From assembly GCA_963422415.1 (NCBI GenBank), contig OY729430.1, positions 496,001 to 560,000 of the forward strand: DNA of 64,000 nt, in the 5' to 3' direction. Position numbers and translations under genes: made by a program. Of the stretch, positions 8,242-17,432 are shown piece by piece (the stretch's first letter is position 1; every line of letters begins with the position of its first letter). The notes beneath the pieces were generated by a model that worked only from the letters and a program-made list of their open reading frames with translations, did not search any database and had not been told where the DNA came from. This DNA comes from Bin34 sp963422415 (GTDB lineage Bacteria; Chloroflexota; Anaerolineae; Caldilineales; Caldilineaceae).

Positions 8242-10434
8242 TCAGGATGGAGGCTGACGCAATAGACTCGCCTCTTCCGCTGCATAGGCCGGAAGTTGCA
8301 GGGCGCGGTAGCAAGCTTGGCTGGTGGCGAATGCGGCGTCCGCTTCGTCCAACCTGCCCAGCGCACGCAGCGCCATGCCCAGATTGTGCTGCGTAGCAGC
8401 CAGATCCAGCCAGGCGCCGCGATTCTCACAGCGCTGCAAGGCCTGCCGATACCAGTCCTCCGCCGCGCGGTATTGCGCTTGCAGATAGGCCACGGCCCCC
8501 AGATTGTTGAGGGCCGTGCTCTCCCCTTCGACTAGGTGGAGATGTTGATACAGCTCAAAGGCGCGCAGATAGACGGCCTGTGCCACTGCATGGTTTCCCT
8601 GAGCTTCCAGCACCAGCCCCAGATTGTTGAAGGCGTTGGCCATGAGTCTGCGGTTTTCCAATCGCCCGGCCAGCCGCAGGGTGTTGCGGTAGTGATACAA
8701 CGCCTGACCGTAGTCACGGACACTCAGAGCCAGACTGCCCAGATTGAGACAGGCCCCGGCCATTTCGGCCAGATTGCCCCCTTGCGCCAGACAGTCGTAC
8801 GCCCAGGTACAGTGGCGCAGGGCCCAGTGCGGCTGACCGCGGGTCCGGTACACCATGCCAATGTCGGTGTGGGCATAGGCCTGCAGCAGGACCATGTCCC
8901 TGTGGGCAAAGACCTTCTGCGCGTGCTGCAGCCAGCGGAGACTGTCGTCATATTGGCGCCGAAAGTACATTTGGCGCCCCAGATGCAGCAGCAAGCGGCC
9001 AAAGCCGCGGTAATCGGCCAAGGCCGCGCAGGCGATCGCCCCGGCGGCAATCCAGCTCAGGCTGCGGGGAGGATGCCGATAGAAGGTATGTAGTGCCATG
9101 GCAAAGCCGTAGCGGCGCACCAAGTCCAGGTCCGCGGCCGGAATGTCGAGCGCCAGTGTCGCAGGGCCCTCCGCCGTGTTGGTGGCGCTTTCCGCCAGAG
9201 CCGCCACCTGCGGCAACAGTTCCAGGCCGATGCCCTGCCGAATGCGCTGTACACACCAGTCCGCGCCCTGACACACATTGCTCCATTCCTGGTCCAAGAT
9301 CTCCCAGTCTTCAATGTCCAGCCGTTCGTACTGCGACGCGATGGCAATGTAGTGGTGGGCATGGATCGCCAGCCAGCCCTGTCTTTGCACCGTGGTGCCC
9401 GTCGCGACCAAATGGCGCACCCGCGGATGGACCGTCACGCGTCCGCGCAGCATGTCCAACTCCAGGAGGCCCCGATGCTGCAGGGCGCGCAGCCATTCCT
9501 GCAACTCTCCGGGCAGATCCTCCCACAGGAGGCTGCCTCCTGCGGGCGAGGCCTCGTCCGCAGCCACCTCGCCTTGCCAGAAGAGATCCCGCAGGGCTCC
9601 ATAGGAGGCCTCGCCCGCGGCGGAGGTCAGACGCTCCAGCAGACGATAAGAGCCAGGCCAGTTTTTCTGACAGGAAAACAGAGCCGCCTGCTCCAATGCC
9701 TGAAGCGAGCCTGAGACACCGGGACGGTCCGTCAGACCACGCAGCAAGCGCAAGGCCAGGGGCATGCCCAGGGTTTGGGTATATGCCCAGACGCTGTATT
9801 CCTCCGCGGCGCCCTGCGCTTGGAGAAAGTCCTGGGTCTCTTGGGCCGTGAAGCCGGAAAGGCTCAGAACTTGACCCTGCGTAAGTTCCTGCAACAAATC
9901 TGTGATCTTGTCCGCGAGGATGAGAACCCGGGCCGCCGTGTCCTCGGCGCGCAACCCCTGCAAGGTGGCCCGTATGTGCTCCAAGTCTTCCGCAGCGGCG
10001 GTTTCCATGTCATCCAGAATCAGGAGCCGCCGGCTCCGGTACAGCAGCTCCAGGACGCTGGTGCGCCATAGATCGGGCGGTCGCCCCATGATGTTGGTGC
10101 CCAGCACCCGGTCCAGCTGTCGCACCAGATCAAAGAAACGGAGCCGTTCCAGACCAGTGGGAGCCGTGTACACCGCTCCATCGCGGAAGGAGGCAAGGAC
10201 GGACCAGACCGCTCCGGTCGCCAAGGTGCTCTTGCCTATGCCGGCCGGACCGGTGATCGCCAAGACCGGATGGGACTGAGTGTCCAGCAACAGAAACTGC
10301 AATCTGTGCAGCTCCCGGCTGCGTCCCCGAAAATCCTGCAGGCGATACAGATCCAGATTGTGGCGGGGGACCGGGGCGGAACTTGGCGCGTGGCGTGGAA
10401 TGCGAGTCAAGTCTAGGTTCCCACGGGCGGACAC
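8242..10434 (-). CDS. STAND-type NTPase with C-terminal TPRs
   Basis: About 730 residues from a GTG at 10434, which overlaps the upstream TPR gene by 22 bases; an upstream start at 10515 would overlap by 103 and is less likely. An N-terminal P-loop has Walker A GPAGIGKST and Walker B RRLLILDDME, followed by the winged-helix-like middle of NB-ARC/NACHT proteins (GMPLALRLLRGL resembles the GLPLAL motif). The C-terminal third carries at least five TPRs (for example ALNNLGAVAYLQAQYRAAEDWYRQAL). STAND ATPases act as ligand-triggered switches. No effector domain is visible at the N-terminus, so the output is unknown. It is the last gene of a leftward cluster with nadK, and its chain of tight overlaps suggests co-transcription. 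Confidence 0.8.
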   Translation of the reverse strand: MSARGNLDLTRIPRHAPSSAPVPRHNLDLYRLQDFRGRSRELHRLQFLLLDTQSHPVLAITGPAGIGKSTLATGAVWSVLASFRDGAVYTAPTGLERLRFFDLVRQLDRVLGTNIMGRPPDLWRTSVLELLYRSRRLLILDDMETAAAEDLEHIRATLQGLRAEDTAARVLILADKITDLLQELTQGQVLSLSGFTAQETQDFLQAQGAAEEYSVWAYTQTLGMPLALRLLRGLTDRPGVSGSLQALEQAALFSCQKNWPGSYRLLERLTSAAGEASYGALRDLFWQGEVAADEASPAGGSLLWEDLPGELQEWLRALQHRGLLELDMLRGRVTVHPRVRHLVATGTTVQRQGWLAIHAHHYIAIASQYERLDIEDWEILDQEWSNVCQGADWCVQRIRQGIGLELLPQVAALAESATNTAEGPATLALDIPAADLDLVRRYGFAMALHTFYRHPPRSLSWIAAGAIACAALADYRGFGRLLLHLGRQMYFRRQYDDSLRWLQHAQKVFAHRDMVLLQAYAHTDIGMVYRTRGQPHWALRHCTWAYDCLAQGGNLAEMAGACLNLGSLALSVRDYGQALYHYRNTLRLAGRLENRRLMANAFNNLGLVLEAQGNHAVAQAVYLRAFELYQHLHLVEGESTALNNLGAVAYLQAQYRAAEDWYRQALQRCENRGAWLDLAATQHNLGMALRALGRLDEADAAFATSQACYRALQLPAYAAEEASLLRQPPS

Positions 10435-11558
10435 TCGGAGAGACCGGACAGGGCAGGGCCGCTCTGGGGATCGATTTCCAGAGCCGCCTCCAGCCAAGGA
10501 ATGGCCCGTTCGCATTCCCGTGGCTCCTTGTAGATATGGGCCAGCCCCAGCTGATACAGGTATTCGATCCGGGCCCTGTCCCCCAGCAATCCCACCGCCA
10601 GGGTCAGGATTTCGACGGCGCTCTCGTAATTGCGGCGCCGATAGTAGACGGAACCCAGATGGGCTTGTGCCACGCCATCCTGCGGGTTGATTTTCACGGC
10701 CTCCTTGAGCGTCCGCAAGGCCTCCAGATCATTCCCCACCTTGAAGTGTCCGAAGCCCAGGGCGTCCCAAGTATCGGAAATGTACGGATTGATGTCCACG
10801 GCTCGCTGAAAGGCGGCCAAGGCGTTGTCCCACTCGAAGAGGGCTTCGAACAACCGACCCCTGTAGATCTCCAGGTCCCAGGCGGTCGCGTCTATCGCCA
10901 GGCCTGTATCCAAGGCCTCCAGGGCCTCCGGATACAGGCCTTGTCGTTCGAGGAGCAGGGCGTGGTTGCGCCAGGCCAGCACGTGCTGGGAATCCGCCTC
11001 CAAGGCCTGGTCAAGATACAGGGCTGCCTGTCCCCAGTTGCCCACGTCCGCATAGACCTCCCCCAAGATGGCCAAGGTGGTTGCGTCGTGCGGATTCAGG
11101 GTCAGGGCTTCCACCAGGACGTCCACGGCTTCCTCGTAGGCGCCGGTCCAATCCAGGGCCCGGCCCAGAGCATTCAGAACGGAGGGGTTTTCGCTGTCCA
11201 AGACAAAGGCTTGCCGCGCGGTTTCCAGCGCCTTGTCGGATTCCTCGAAGCGAAGGTAAATGCCCGACTGGGCCACCAACGCGAAGGGATCCTCGGGCTC
11301 GATCAGGGCGATTTCCTGATAGAGAGCCAACGCCTCCAACAACTGGCCACGGCTTTCCAGATTTCGAGCCTGCGCCAACATGGAGATCGTGTCCGGGGTG
11401 GGGAGGGGGGTGGGGAGGGCCAACGCCGTGTTGCCCAGCAGATCTTCCCTGCGATTGTACAGGGACACGCCGGACAACACGACCAGCAGACTCAGGATCA
11501 ACCACAGCCAAAACGGGATCCTGCGACCTCGCCTGTGGTGGATGTCTCGCAGCTGCAT
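10413..11558 (-). CDS. Membrane-anchored TPR protein
   Basis: 381 residues. The N-terminus has a basic stretch then one transmembrane segment (FWLWLILSLLVVLSGVSLY), a proline-rich linker (LALPTPLPTP), and then about eight TPR motifs to the end (for example YISDTWDALGFGHFKVGNDLEALRTL). Topology suggests TPRs outside the membrane or in the envelope space. TPRs mediate protein assembly; the partner is unknown. Its 3' end overlaps the start of the STAND gene, and it begins 26 bases after the stop of the B-box protein gene, consistent with one operon. Confidence 0.8.
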   Translation of the reverse strand: MQLRDIHHRRGRRIPFWLWLILSLLVVLSGVSLYNRREDLLGNTALALPTPLPTPDTISMLAQARNLESRGQLLEALALYQEIALIEPEDPFALVAQSGIYLRFEESDKALETARQAFVLDSENPSVLNALGRALDWTGAYEEAVDVLVEALTLNPHDATTLAILGEVYADVGNWGQAALYLDQALEADSQHVLAWRNHALLLERQGLYPEALEALDTGLAIDATAWDLEIYRGRLFEALFEWDNALAAFQRAVDINPYISDTWDALGFGHFKVGNDLEALRTLKEAVKINPQDGVAQAHLGSVYYRRRNYESAVEILTLAVGLLGDRARIEYLYQLGLAHIYKEPRECERAIPWLEAALEIDPQSGPALSGLSECPPVGT

Positions 11559-11583
11559 GAGGTTGGGCCTCGAAACAGGTCCG

Positions 11584-12132
11584 CTAGCGCAGAATGGGCC
11601 AAGCGGAGGCCAACGTCACGCCGACGAACAGCAACATGGGGAGCCGCCAGGTGGGGATGCCGAGGAGCGAGCCCAGAATCACCCCGATGAGCCCTCCGGT
11701 CAGAATGCCCGCCAGCGTGACCCATCTCAAATAGGGGCCCCGTCGTCTTTTCACGACCTGACGGATCAATTGGGCCAGTCCGCCACCGGCCGTTCCTCCC
11801 GCCAGAAAGGCCGCGAGAAAAGGCAGCAGCCAGAAGAAATTGAGCAACCCCAACAACAGACTGCAAAGGGGCCACAGTGCCAAGGAGAGGCCGAACGAAA
11901 CCGCCCCGGCCCGGAGCAAGTCGCCCGGCTTCATGTTGTAGGCCCGTTGCCGCTGCGTCTTCAGGCAATCGGGGCAGCGGTGGCCGACCGCGGTGCGCTT
12001 GGCGCACTGAATGCAGACGGGCTTGTCACAGCGGCTGCACCGCAGTAGGGTTTCGGTCTGCGGATGGCGGTAGCAGCGCAGAGCGTCGGGAGACTGTGGC
12101 GGCGGATCGGTCAGAGAGGGGGTGTGGTTCAT
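11584..12132 (-). CDS. B-box zinc-finger membrane protein
   Basis: About 182 residues from ATG 12132; an in-frame start 51 bases upstream is possible. The N-terminus has a B-box-like zinc-binding array (C-x2-H, C-x2-C, C-x2-C, H-x-C-x2-C within RCYRHPQTETLLRC and CIQCAKRTAVGHRC). Hydrophobic helices follow (FGLSLALWPLCSLLLGLLNF and two or three glycine-rich segments). Bacterial proteins of this layout are common beside rhomboid or TPR genes, but no catalytic motif is present. It sits between nadK and the membrane TPR gene on the same strand. Function unknown. Confidence 0.7.
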   Translation of the reverse strand: MNHTPSLTDPPPQSPDALRCYRHPQTETLLRCSRCDKPVCIQCAKRTAVGHRCPDCLKTQRQRAYNMKPGDLLRAGAVSFGLSLALWPLCSLLLGLLNFFWLLPFLAAFLAGGTAGGGLAQLIRQVVKRRRGPYLRWVTLAGILTGGLIGVILGSLLGIPTWRLPMLLFVGVTLASAWPILR

Positions 12133-12230
12133 CGGTACATGCCATGCCAGTGAAGATGAAGGGATGCAGCTGCCGCGGGGCACAAGGCAGGGTTCTCGGG
12201 CGTCAGTCTCTCCTGCTGCAACTCGCGCAC

Positions 12231-13121
12231 CTAGTAGGTCTTGCCCAAACGATCCACCAGCGTCTGATAGAAGTCATGGCGCCCCCCGACGCGGACGAAG
12301 AGGGCCGGATTCGGGTTGGCCCCCACGGTAATCACATCTCCCTCCACCATGTCCAGGTTGAAGTGTCCATCCACCGTCAACATGGCCTCATGATCCCAGA
12401 AGGCCTGGACCCGGACCTGCGTGCCTTCCGACAGGACCAGGGGGCGGTTGAGGGAGAGATGGGGCGCCACCGGCACCACCACGAAATTCCGGAGCTCCGG
12501 CGGCAGGATGGGGCCCCCCGCCGCCAGGGCATATCCCGTGCTGCCGGTCGGAGTCGCGACAATCAGTCCGTCACAGATGATGCGGGCCAGCATGTGGCCA
12601 TTGAGCTGAATCCGGGTCTCGATGACCCGGGCCAAGCTGCCGCGGCTGATGACCGCGTCGTTCAAGGCTTCGAAGTCAAAGGCCTGATCCGGATCCGGCG
12701 GGCCGGATCCGGGCCGATGCACCTGCACCCGGATCATCAGCCGTTCTTCAATCCAGTGGGTGCCATCCAGCAGGGCCTGCACCGCAGGCTGCCATTGGTG
12801 GGGTTTCACTTCGGACAGGAACCCGACGCGGCCCATGTTGATGCCCAACACCGGCACTCCGTATCCGGAGCCGCTGCGGGCCGCCCGCAGCATGGTGCCG
12901 TCTCCCCCCAAGGCCACAATTCCGTCCACATGGGGCAAATGGGGAGTCAGCGTGTCGGGATCCCACAAGGAGCTGCGGCAGATCTCAATGCCGGCTTGCT
13001 GTTCCAGAAAGGCCGCGATCTGCCTCGTCAAGGCGGCCGCCTCCGCTTTGTGTGGATGATGCAGCAGGCAAATGCGCTTCCAGCCGGAGCTGGAGTCGGA
13101 AGGCGTAGGGGACGCGGACAT
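12231..13121 (-). CDS. nadK: NAD kinase
   Basis: 296 residues, normal length for bacterial NAD kinase, which phosphorylates NAD to NADP in the cytoplasm. Diagnostic motifs are GGDGT (VALGGDGTMLRAA, nucleotide phosphate binding and the catalytic Asp), INMGRVGFL, NDAVISRG, and the glycine-rich ATPTGSTGYALAAGG loop, all in family order. The ATG at 13121 follows a short Ser/Pro-rich extension. It is the first gene of the leftward cluster that continues into the B-box, TPR and STAND genes. Divergent from the phosphoesterase gene at 13310. Confidence 0.95.
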   Translation of the reverse strand: MSASPTPSDSSSGWKRICLLHHPHKAEAAALTRQIAAFLEQQAGIEICRSSLWDPDTLTPHLPHVDGIVALGGDGTMLRAARSGSGYGVPVLGINMGRVGFLSEVKPHQWQPAVQALLDGTHWIEERLMIRVQVHRPGSGPPDPDQAFDFEALNDAVISRGSLARVIETRIQLNGHMLARIICDGLIVATPTGSTGYALAAGGPILPPELRNFVVVPVAPHLSLNRPLVLSEGTQVRVQAFWDHEAMLTVDGHFNLDMVEGDVITVGANPNPALFVRVGGRHDFYQTLVDRLGKTY

Positions 13122-13245
13122 AGACCTGTATTGTACGCGGAGAGGGACGGACTCGGGGGGCTGCCGCGGCCCCGGGCGGACATCGGTCCTTCCTTCCCAC
13201 CAAGCCCGAACCGCATCGGACTCCGAACCTGTCTCCTAAAAGCCT

Positions 13246-13254
13246 TGCTATAAT
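13246..13254 (+). promoter_or_regulatory. Extended -10 promoter element
   Basis: TGCTATAAT is a perfect TATAAT hexamer with the extended -10 TGn. It lies about 55 bases before the ATG at 13310, in the divergent nadK/phosphoesterase intergenic region. The -35 region is weak, as is usual for extended -10 promoters. Confidence 0.6.
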
Positions 13255-13309
13255 AGAATGGATTGATGCGAATCCCTGCCAGTGTCCTTTGCCGCCTTTA
13301 ACCTCCACC

Positions 13310-14086
13310 ATGCGTGCATTGGTCCTGTCCGACATACACGGCAATCTGGCCGCTCTGGAAACCGTGCTGGAGCGGACGCGCGGCGCATACGATGAACTCT
13401 GGTGTCTCGGGGACATTGTGGGATACGGGCCTCGACCCAATGAATGCGTCGCGATTGTCATGGAACACGCCGCATTCTGCGTGCCGGGCAACCACGATCT
13501 GGCGGTGCTGGGCAAGTTGGACACCTCGCATTTCAATGACATGGCACGCCAGGCCATTCTTTGGACCCGCGCCGCGCTGTCCCCTGCACACAGCAACTAT
13601 CTTACCCAACTGGATCCGGTGCCAGTGCGCAAGCCGGAGTTGGATCTGCAGGCAACCCACGGCAGCCCGCGGGATCCAATCTCCGAATACATGTCCGATC
13701 TCTGCGTAGCCAAGGAAAACTGGCAGATATTCCCGGAGAAGTTCTGTCTGGTGGGCCACACCCACATCCCGGACACGTTCCGTTTGCGAGTGCGCCCGCT
13801 TTCCCAGACCCAGACGAAGCAGGTGGCGATGGTGGAACAGTTGCGCGCGGTACCGGGCCAGGAAGTGCAGCTGCAACCCCAAGTGGAGCACAGGGTGATC
13901 CTCAACCCGGGCAGCGTGGGCCAGCCGCGGGACAAGAACTATCGGGCCGCCTACGCCATTCTGGACACTCGGCATATGATCTGGACATATGACCGGGTGG
14001 ACTATCCCGTGGAGCTGACCCAGAGCCTGATGCGGGAAGCCGATCTGCCCCAGGTCCTGATTGATCGCCTCAGCTACGGCTGGTAG
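13310..14086 (+). CDS. Calcineurin-like metallophosphoesterase
   Basis: 258 residues from the ATG at 13310; a TTG at 13289 is less likely. Metal-binding motifs are in family order: SDIHGNLAAL (D-x-H), CLGDIVGYGP (GD), PGNHDLAV (GNHD), ATHGSPRD (H) and VGHTHIPDT (GHTH). It is closest in pattern to the YfcE/diadenosine-tetraphosphatase-like single-domain phosphodiesterases; the substrate cannot be read from sequence. Preceded by an extended -10 promoter. Its last 17 bases overlap the 3' end of uvrC on the other strand. Confidence 0.88.
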   Translation: MRALVLSDIHGNLAALETVLERTRGAYDELWCLGDIVGYGPRPNECVAIVMEHAAFCVPGNHDLAVLGKLDTSHFNDMARQAILWTRAALSPAHSNYLTQLDPVPVRKPELDLQATHGSPRDPISEYMSDLCVAKENWQIFPEKFCLVGHTHIPDTFRLRVRPLSQTQTKQVAMVEQLRAVPGQEVQLQPQVEHRVILNPGSVGQPRDKNYRAAYAILDTRHMIWTYDRVDYPVELTQSLMREADLPQVLIDRLSYGW

Positions 14087-15992
14087 CCGCGGCCAGAAAA
14101 TCTTGCAGGGTCTGGGCCGCCAGGTGGTTCATGCCCGGGATGCCAGCCAATTCGGCTATCGTGGCCCGTCGCAACCGATGCAAGTCTCCTGCACACCAGA
14201 TCAACAGCTGTTTTCTGCGGGCCGGGCCAATGCCTGGTACATCGTCCAGCACGGATTTCGTGGCCGCCTGGCTCCGCAGTTGCCGATGATAGGCAATCCC
14301 GAAACGGTGTGCCTCATCCCGGATGCGCTGCAGCAGAAACAGGCCTTGGCAGGTGGAGGACAGACGCAGCCCCTGGGACTGCCCCGGCCGGAAGATCTCT
14401 TCCTGTTCCTTGGCCAGACCGATCACGGAAACCATGTGCAGGAGATCCAGTTCCTGCAGCACCTTCACGGCCTGTAAGAGTTGTCCCTTGCCCCCGTCCA
14501 CAATCACCAGATCCGGCAGCAGGCCCCAATTGGACCGGGCCTTGCGAGAGTCTGACGGAGGCGTGCGAATCGCATCCACCGCCCGCTTGAACCTGCGCCG
14601 CAGCATTTCGTACATGCTGGCGTAATCATCGGGTTGCCCGTCACTGCCCTTTCCCTGAATCCGGAACTTCCGGTATTCGCTCTTGCGGGCCGCTCCCTTC
14701 ACAAATACCGTCATGGCGCCTACGGTGTGGACACCCTGCAAGGTGCTGATGTCATAGCATTCCATCCGTAACGGCAGACGCGGCAGGTCCAAGGCCTCCT
14801 GCAGCTCGATCAAGGCGGCGGTCTGCTGTTTTTCGCCTATCTGCCAAGTGGCCTGCTGCACTCGCAGGTGTTCCCGGGCATTTTTGCAGGCCAGTTCCAG
14901 CGTCCGCCGCTTGGTCCCCCGCAGGGGAACGGCCAGCTTGACCTTTCTGCCCCGCCGCTGTGTGAGAAACTCCTCTAGCAGCGCCTGTTCCTCCGGCATG
15001 GCCTGGACCAGGATTTTGGACGGCACGAAGGCCGCCTTGGCGTAGTGCTGCGACAGAAAGGCCCCTATCAGTCGACTGCGTTGGTCGGGGGCGTCGGCCC
15101 GCGGGTCCCAACCCGGCCCCATGAGCGGAAAGTTGTCTCGACCCACCAAGCTGCCGTTGCGCACAAACAGAATCTGCACCACGGCCTGCCGTGTGTCCGG
15201 GTCAAAGGCCGTGGCCACATAGTCCTCATCGGCGGGCTTGGCGCCCACACTCTGCTGATTGCCGACAATACGTTGCGCGGCCCGGATGCGATCCCGCAGC
15301 GTGGCCGCTCTCTCAAAGTCCAGATTGTCCGCGGCCTTCTTCATCTGTTCCTGCAGGAGCTGCAGGGTCTCCGCCGCATCTCCGCGCAAAAAACGCATCA
15401 TCTGGCGCAATCCCTGCCGGTAACTCTCCGCGTCCTGCGTCCCTATGCAGGGTCCTCCGCACATCTGCAAGTGGTAGTAGAGACAGGGCCGTTCATCTTG
15501 GCCGGTGATGGTGCGGTCGCAGTCCAAGTAGGGAAAGATTCGGCGAATGCCTTCCAAGGTCTGATACACCGCCCTGGCATTCGTATAGGGGCCGAAGTAC
15601 CGGGCTCCATCTTGGCGCATATGGCGCGTGATGGAAATCTTGGGAAAGGGATCTTGCCAGTGGATTTTCAGATAGGGATAGGTCTTGTCATCCTTGAGTC
15701 GTACATTGAAGGGAGGCCGATGCTCCTTGATCAGCGAATTCTCCAGGGTCAGGGCTTCCAGTTCGCTGTGGGTCAGCCACCAAGAGATGTCTTGGATCTC
15801 CGGGACCAGATGCTGGCTCTTGGTGCCGTAGGCCTGACTGGGAGAGAAGTAGCTGCGCACTCGGCTCCGCAATACCGTGGCCTTGCCTACGTACAGCACC
15901 GCCCCTGCCCGATCCAGAAAGAGATAGCAACCTGGCTGCGCGGGCAGTTCGTCCAGTTTCTGACGTACCAAGGGGGGCAGTTCTCGCGCCAT
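14070..15992 (-). CDS. uvrC: Excinuclease ABC subunit C
   Basis: 640 residues from ATG 15992 (MARELPPLVRQKL); an in-frame start nine codons upstream is possible. UvrC makes the two incisions of nucleotide excision repair after UvrAB loading. Domains in order: GIY-YIG nuclease (GCYLFLDRAGAVLYVGKATV), UVR helix (NLDFERAATLRDRI) that contacts UvrB, RNase H-like endonuclease domain (MECYDISTLQG, then VIVDGGKGQL) and C-terminal helix-hairpin-helix pair (DDVPGIGPARRKQLL, AGIPGMN). All domains are intact. Converges with and overlaps the phosphoesterase gene by 17 bases. Confidence 0.96.
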   Translation of the reverse strand: MARELPPLVRQKLDELPAQPGCYLFLDRAGAVLYVGKATVLRSRVRSYFSPSQAYGTKSQHLVPEIQDISWWLTHSELEALTLENSLIKEHRPPFNVRLKDDKTYPYLKIHWQDPFPKISITRHMRQDGARYFGPYTNARAVYQTLEGIRRIFPYLDCDRTITGQDERPCLYYHLQMCGGPCIGTQDAESYRQGLRQMMRFLRGDAAETLQLLQEQMKKAADNLDFERAATLRDRIRAAQRIVGNQQSVGAKPADEDYVATAFDPDTRQAVVQILFVRNGSLVGRDNFPLMGPGWDPRADAPDQRSRLIGAFLSQHYAKAAFVPSKILVQAMPEEQALLEEFLTQRRGRKVKLAVPLRGTKRRTLELACKNAREHLRVQQATWQIGEKQQTAALIELQEALDLPRLPLRMECYDISTLQGVHTVGAMTVFVKGAARKSEYRKFRIQGKGSDGQPDDYASMYEMLRRRFKRAVDAIRTPPSDSRKARSNWGLLPDLVIVDGGKGQLLQAVKVLQELDLLHMVSVIGLAKEQEEIFRPGQSQGLRLSSTCQGLFLLQRIRDEAHRFGIAYHRQLRSQAATKSVLDDVPGIGPARRKQLLIWCAGDLHRLRRATIAELAGIPGMNHLAAQTLQDFLAAATSRS

Positions 15993-16549
15993 GGCAAGAT
16001 TGTACCGATTTGGGGTCACGACCCCGGAGTCCGGGCTGCAGGACAGGCAGGTCTGATGGGCGTCGGAAGGGGTGGCGTGAACGCACCGTGATCATGGCAG
16101 GGTATCCTGCCCAACAGGATCATGAAACCCAAAGGGGATCTTGGGCCCTTGCAAGGACCCCTTGGATTCGGAGTGCAACGAACACGCGTTCCATCGGAGC
16201 GCCGGACCTAGCCCTTGCTACAGAGGGCTGAAAAGTGGTGTGCTTCATTCAATTGCACTCAGCAAATTGTCGCCTTGTCAACAGAGAAGCGCCGATCTGC
16301 CCGTGCAGATCTCGGATCCACCTGTACCCGTGATCTCCCTTCCCCCTGTGTCTAGGCTTCAAGAGGATGAAAGCGAGGTTGAATCCGCGTGGGGATGCGG
16401 ATTGCATATGGAAGGTCTGGATCCTCGCCGCGGCGAGGGCCGGTTTCGCATAGCGCACCGGGACATTGTGAGGACACCCCGCAAGCACACGGGGCCCGAG
16501 GTCGCCTACGGAGCATGGCGACGCAATCATGTCAGCATGTCCTCCCCTG
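15993..16549. other. Gene-poor stretch upstream of uvrC
   Basis: About 560 bases before the decayed Rpn-like remnant. Open frames here have no start signal or recognisable domain. It may contain the degraded 3' end of the adjacent pseudogene and the uvrC promoter, but I cannot place either. Confidence 0.45.
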
Positions 16550-17240
16550 CGTGATAGGCCGCCAGCATCCGGTCCATGGCCGCAAAATTCAGCCAGTCGG
16601 ATTCGGGGTGGTGGGTGCGCCAAGGCGAATTCAAAGCTTCGGGCATCATGCGCATTGTCCCTGTGGCGCACATAAGCAACGAAGTTCCTCTGGATGCCCT
16701 GTGTGAGTGACACCGGCTTCCCGTGCCACTGCCGCCTCGCCTCGTCGCTGCGCTGCAGTTGCAATCGACATTGCTCCACCAGCGGGATTATACTCGAAAG
16801 GAGATTGTCGGCTGGGATGTCTCCCTCGGCATATTGCGCGGCATCCAGCAGAGATACGGGACTCCGTAAAGTTGACCGCGCCATCGAGGTCTGCGCAGGA
16901 CAAAGGATGTCCTAAGTCCACGCATTCGGTCCTGTATACAGGACTGCCAGATGAATGGGCGGCGTCTGCCCCTCCCGCGTGCGGATCTCCAGCGCTTGCG
17001 CATCCTGTCAGATCAATTCGGCGTACTCGACCAGACGCAAGTTCATCCTGGAAGCCACGCTGAACTGCAATTCCACCCATACAAGCTTGAGAGGGGTACC
17101 GTCTGCATCCAGTATCAGCCATACCTAGTCCGCCAGCCGGGTGGTCCGGATCCGGATGGTTCCGGAAATCTCCTGAACGAACCATGCCAGATTCCAGCTC
17201 TGGGTCTGGGCCCGGTCATCCTCGACCCCGCGCGCCGCAT
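16550..17240 (-). pseudogene. Decayed Rpn-family (PD-(D/E)XK, transposase_31-like) gene
   Basis: The minus strand keeps recognisable Rpn blocks in one interrupted frame: a LVWVELQFS strand (active-site region E-x-Q of the nuclease fold), LRLVEYAELI then a stop then QDAQAL, then a PPIHLAVLYTGPNAW block matching the usual PPVLPIVLYNG. After another stop, LLDAAQYAEGD and NLLSSIIPLVEQ match the family's C-terminal half. In-frame stops fall near 17010 and 16912, and the frame shifts again near 16620. Rpn proteins are mobile nucleases that promote recombination. The match is from memory of the family pattern, so the boundaries are approximate. Confidence 0.55.
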
Positions 17241-17432
17241 ATCTCCTCGGGAAGGCACGGATAAGATCAGGATCGCCCAGAAACGGCGGAGACGACAAGG
17301 GTCATGTCGATTTCCTGATCTTTCGGGGAGTGCGCAAGCCACACTGCCTTGACTCTGGAAGGTTGTCCTGATCCGATCGAGGGAAGTCACATCCCCTGCG
17401 GGACGGGCATGGCCCACACATTGACCCGCAGG

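Noticed and set aside
10435..10515. Upstream start of the STAND gene
   Set aside because: It would overlap the upstream coding gene by about 100 bases; residues look like the antisense-type composition of the overlap. GTG 10434 is preferred.
10383..11690. 435-codon plus-strand frame opposite the TPR gene
   Set aside because: Antisense of a TPR gene, composition dominated by Gln/Gly/His; no domain.
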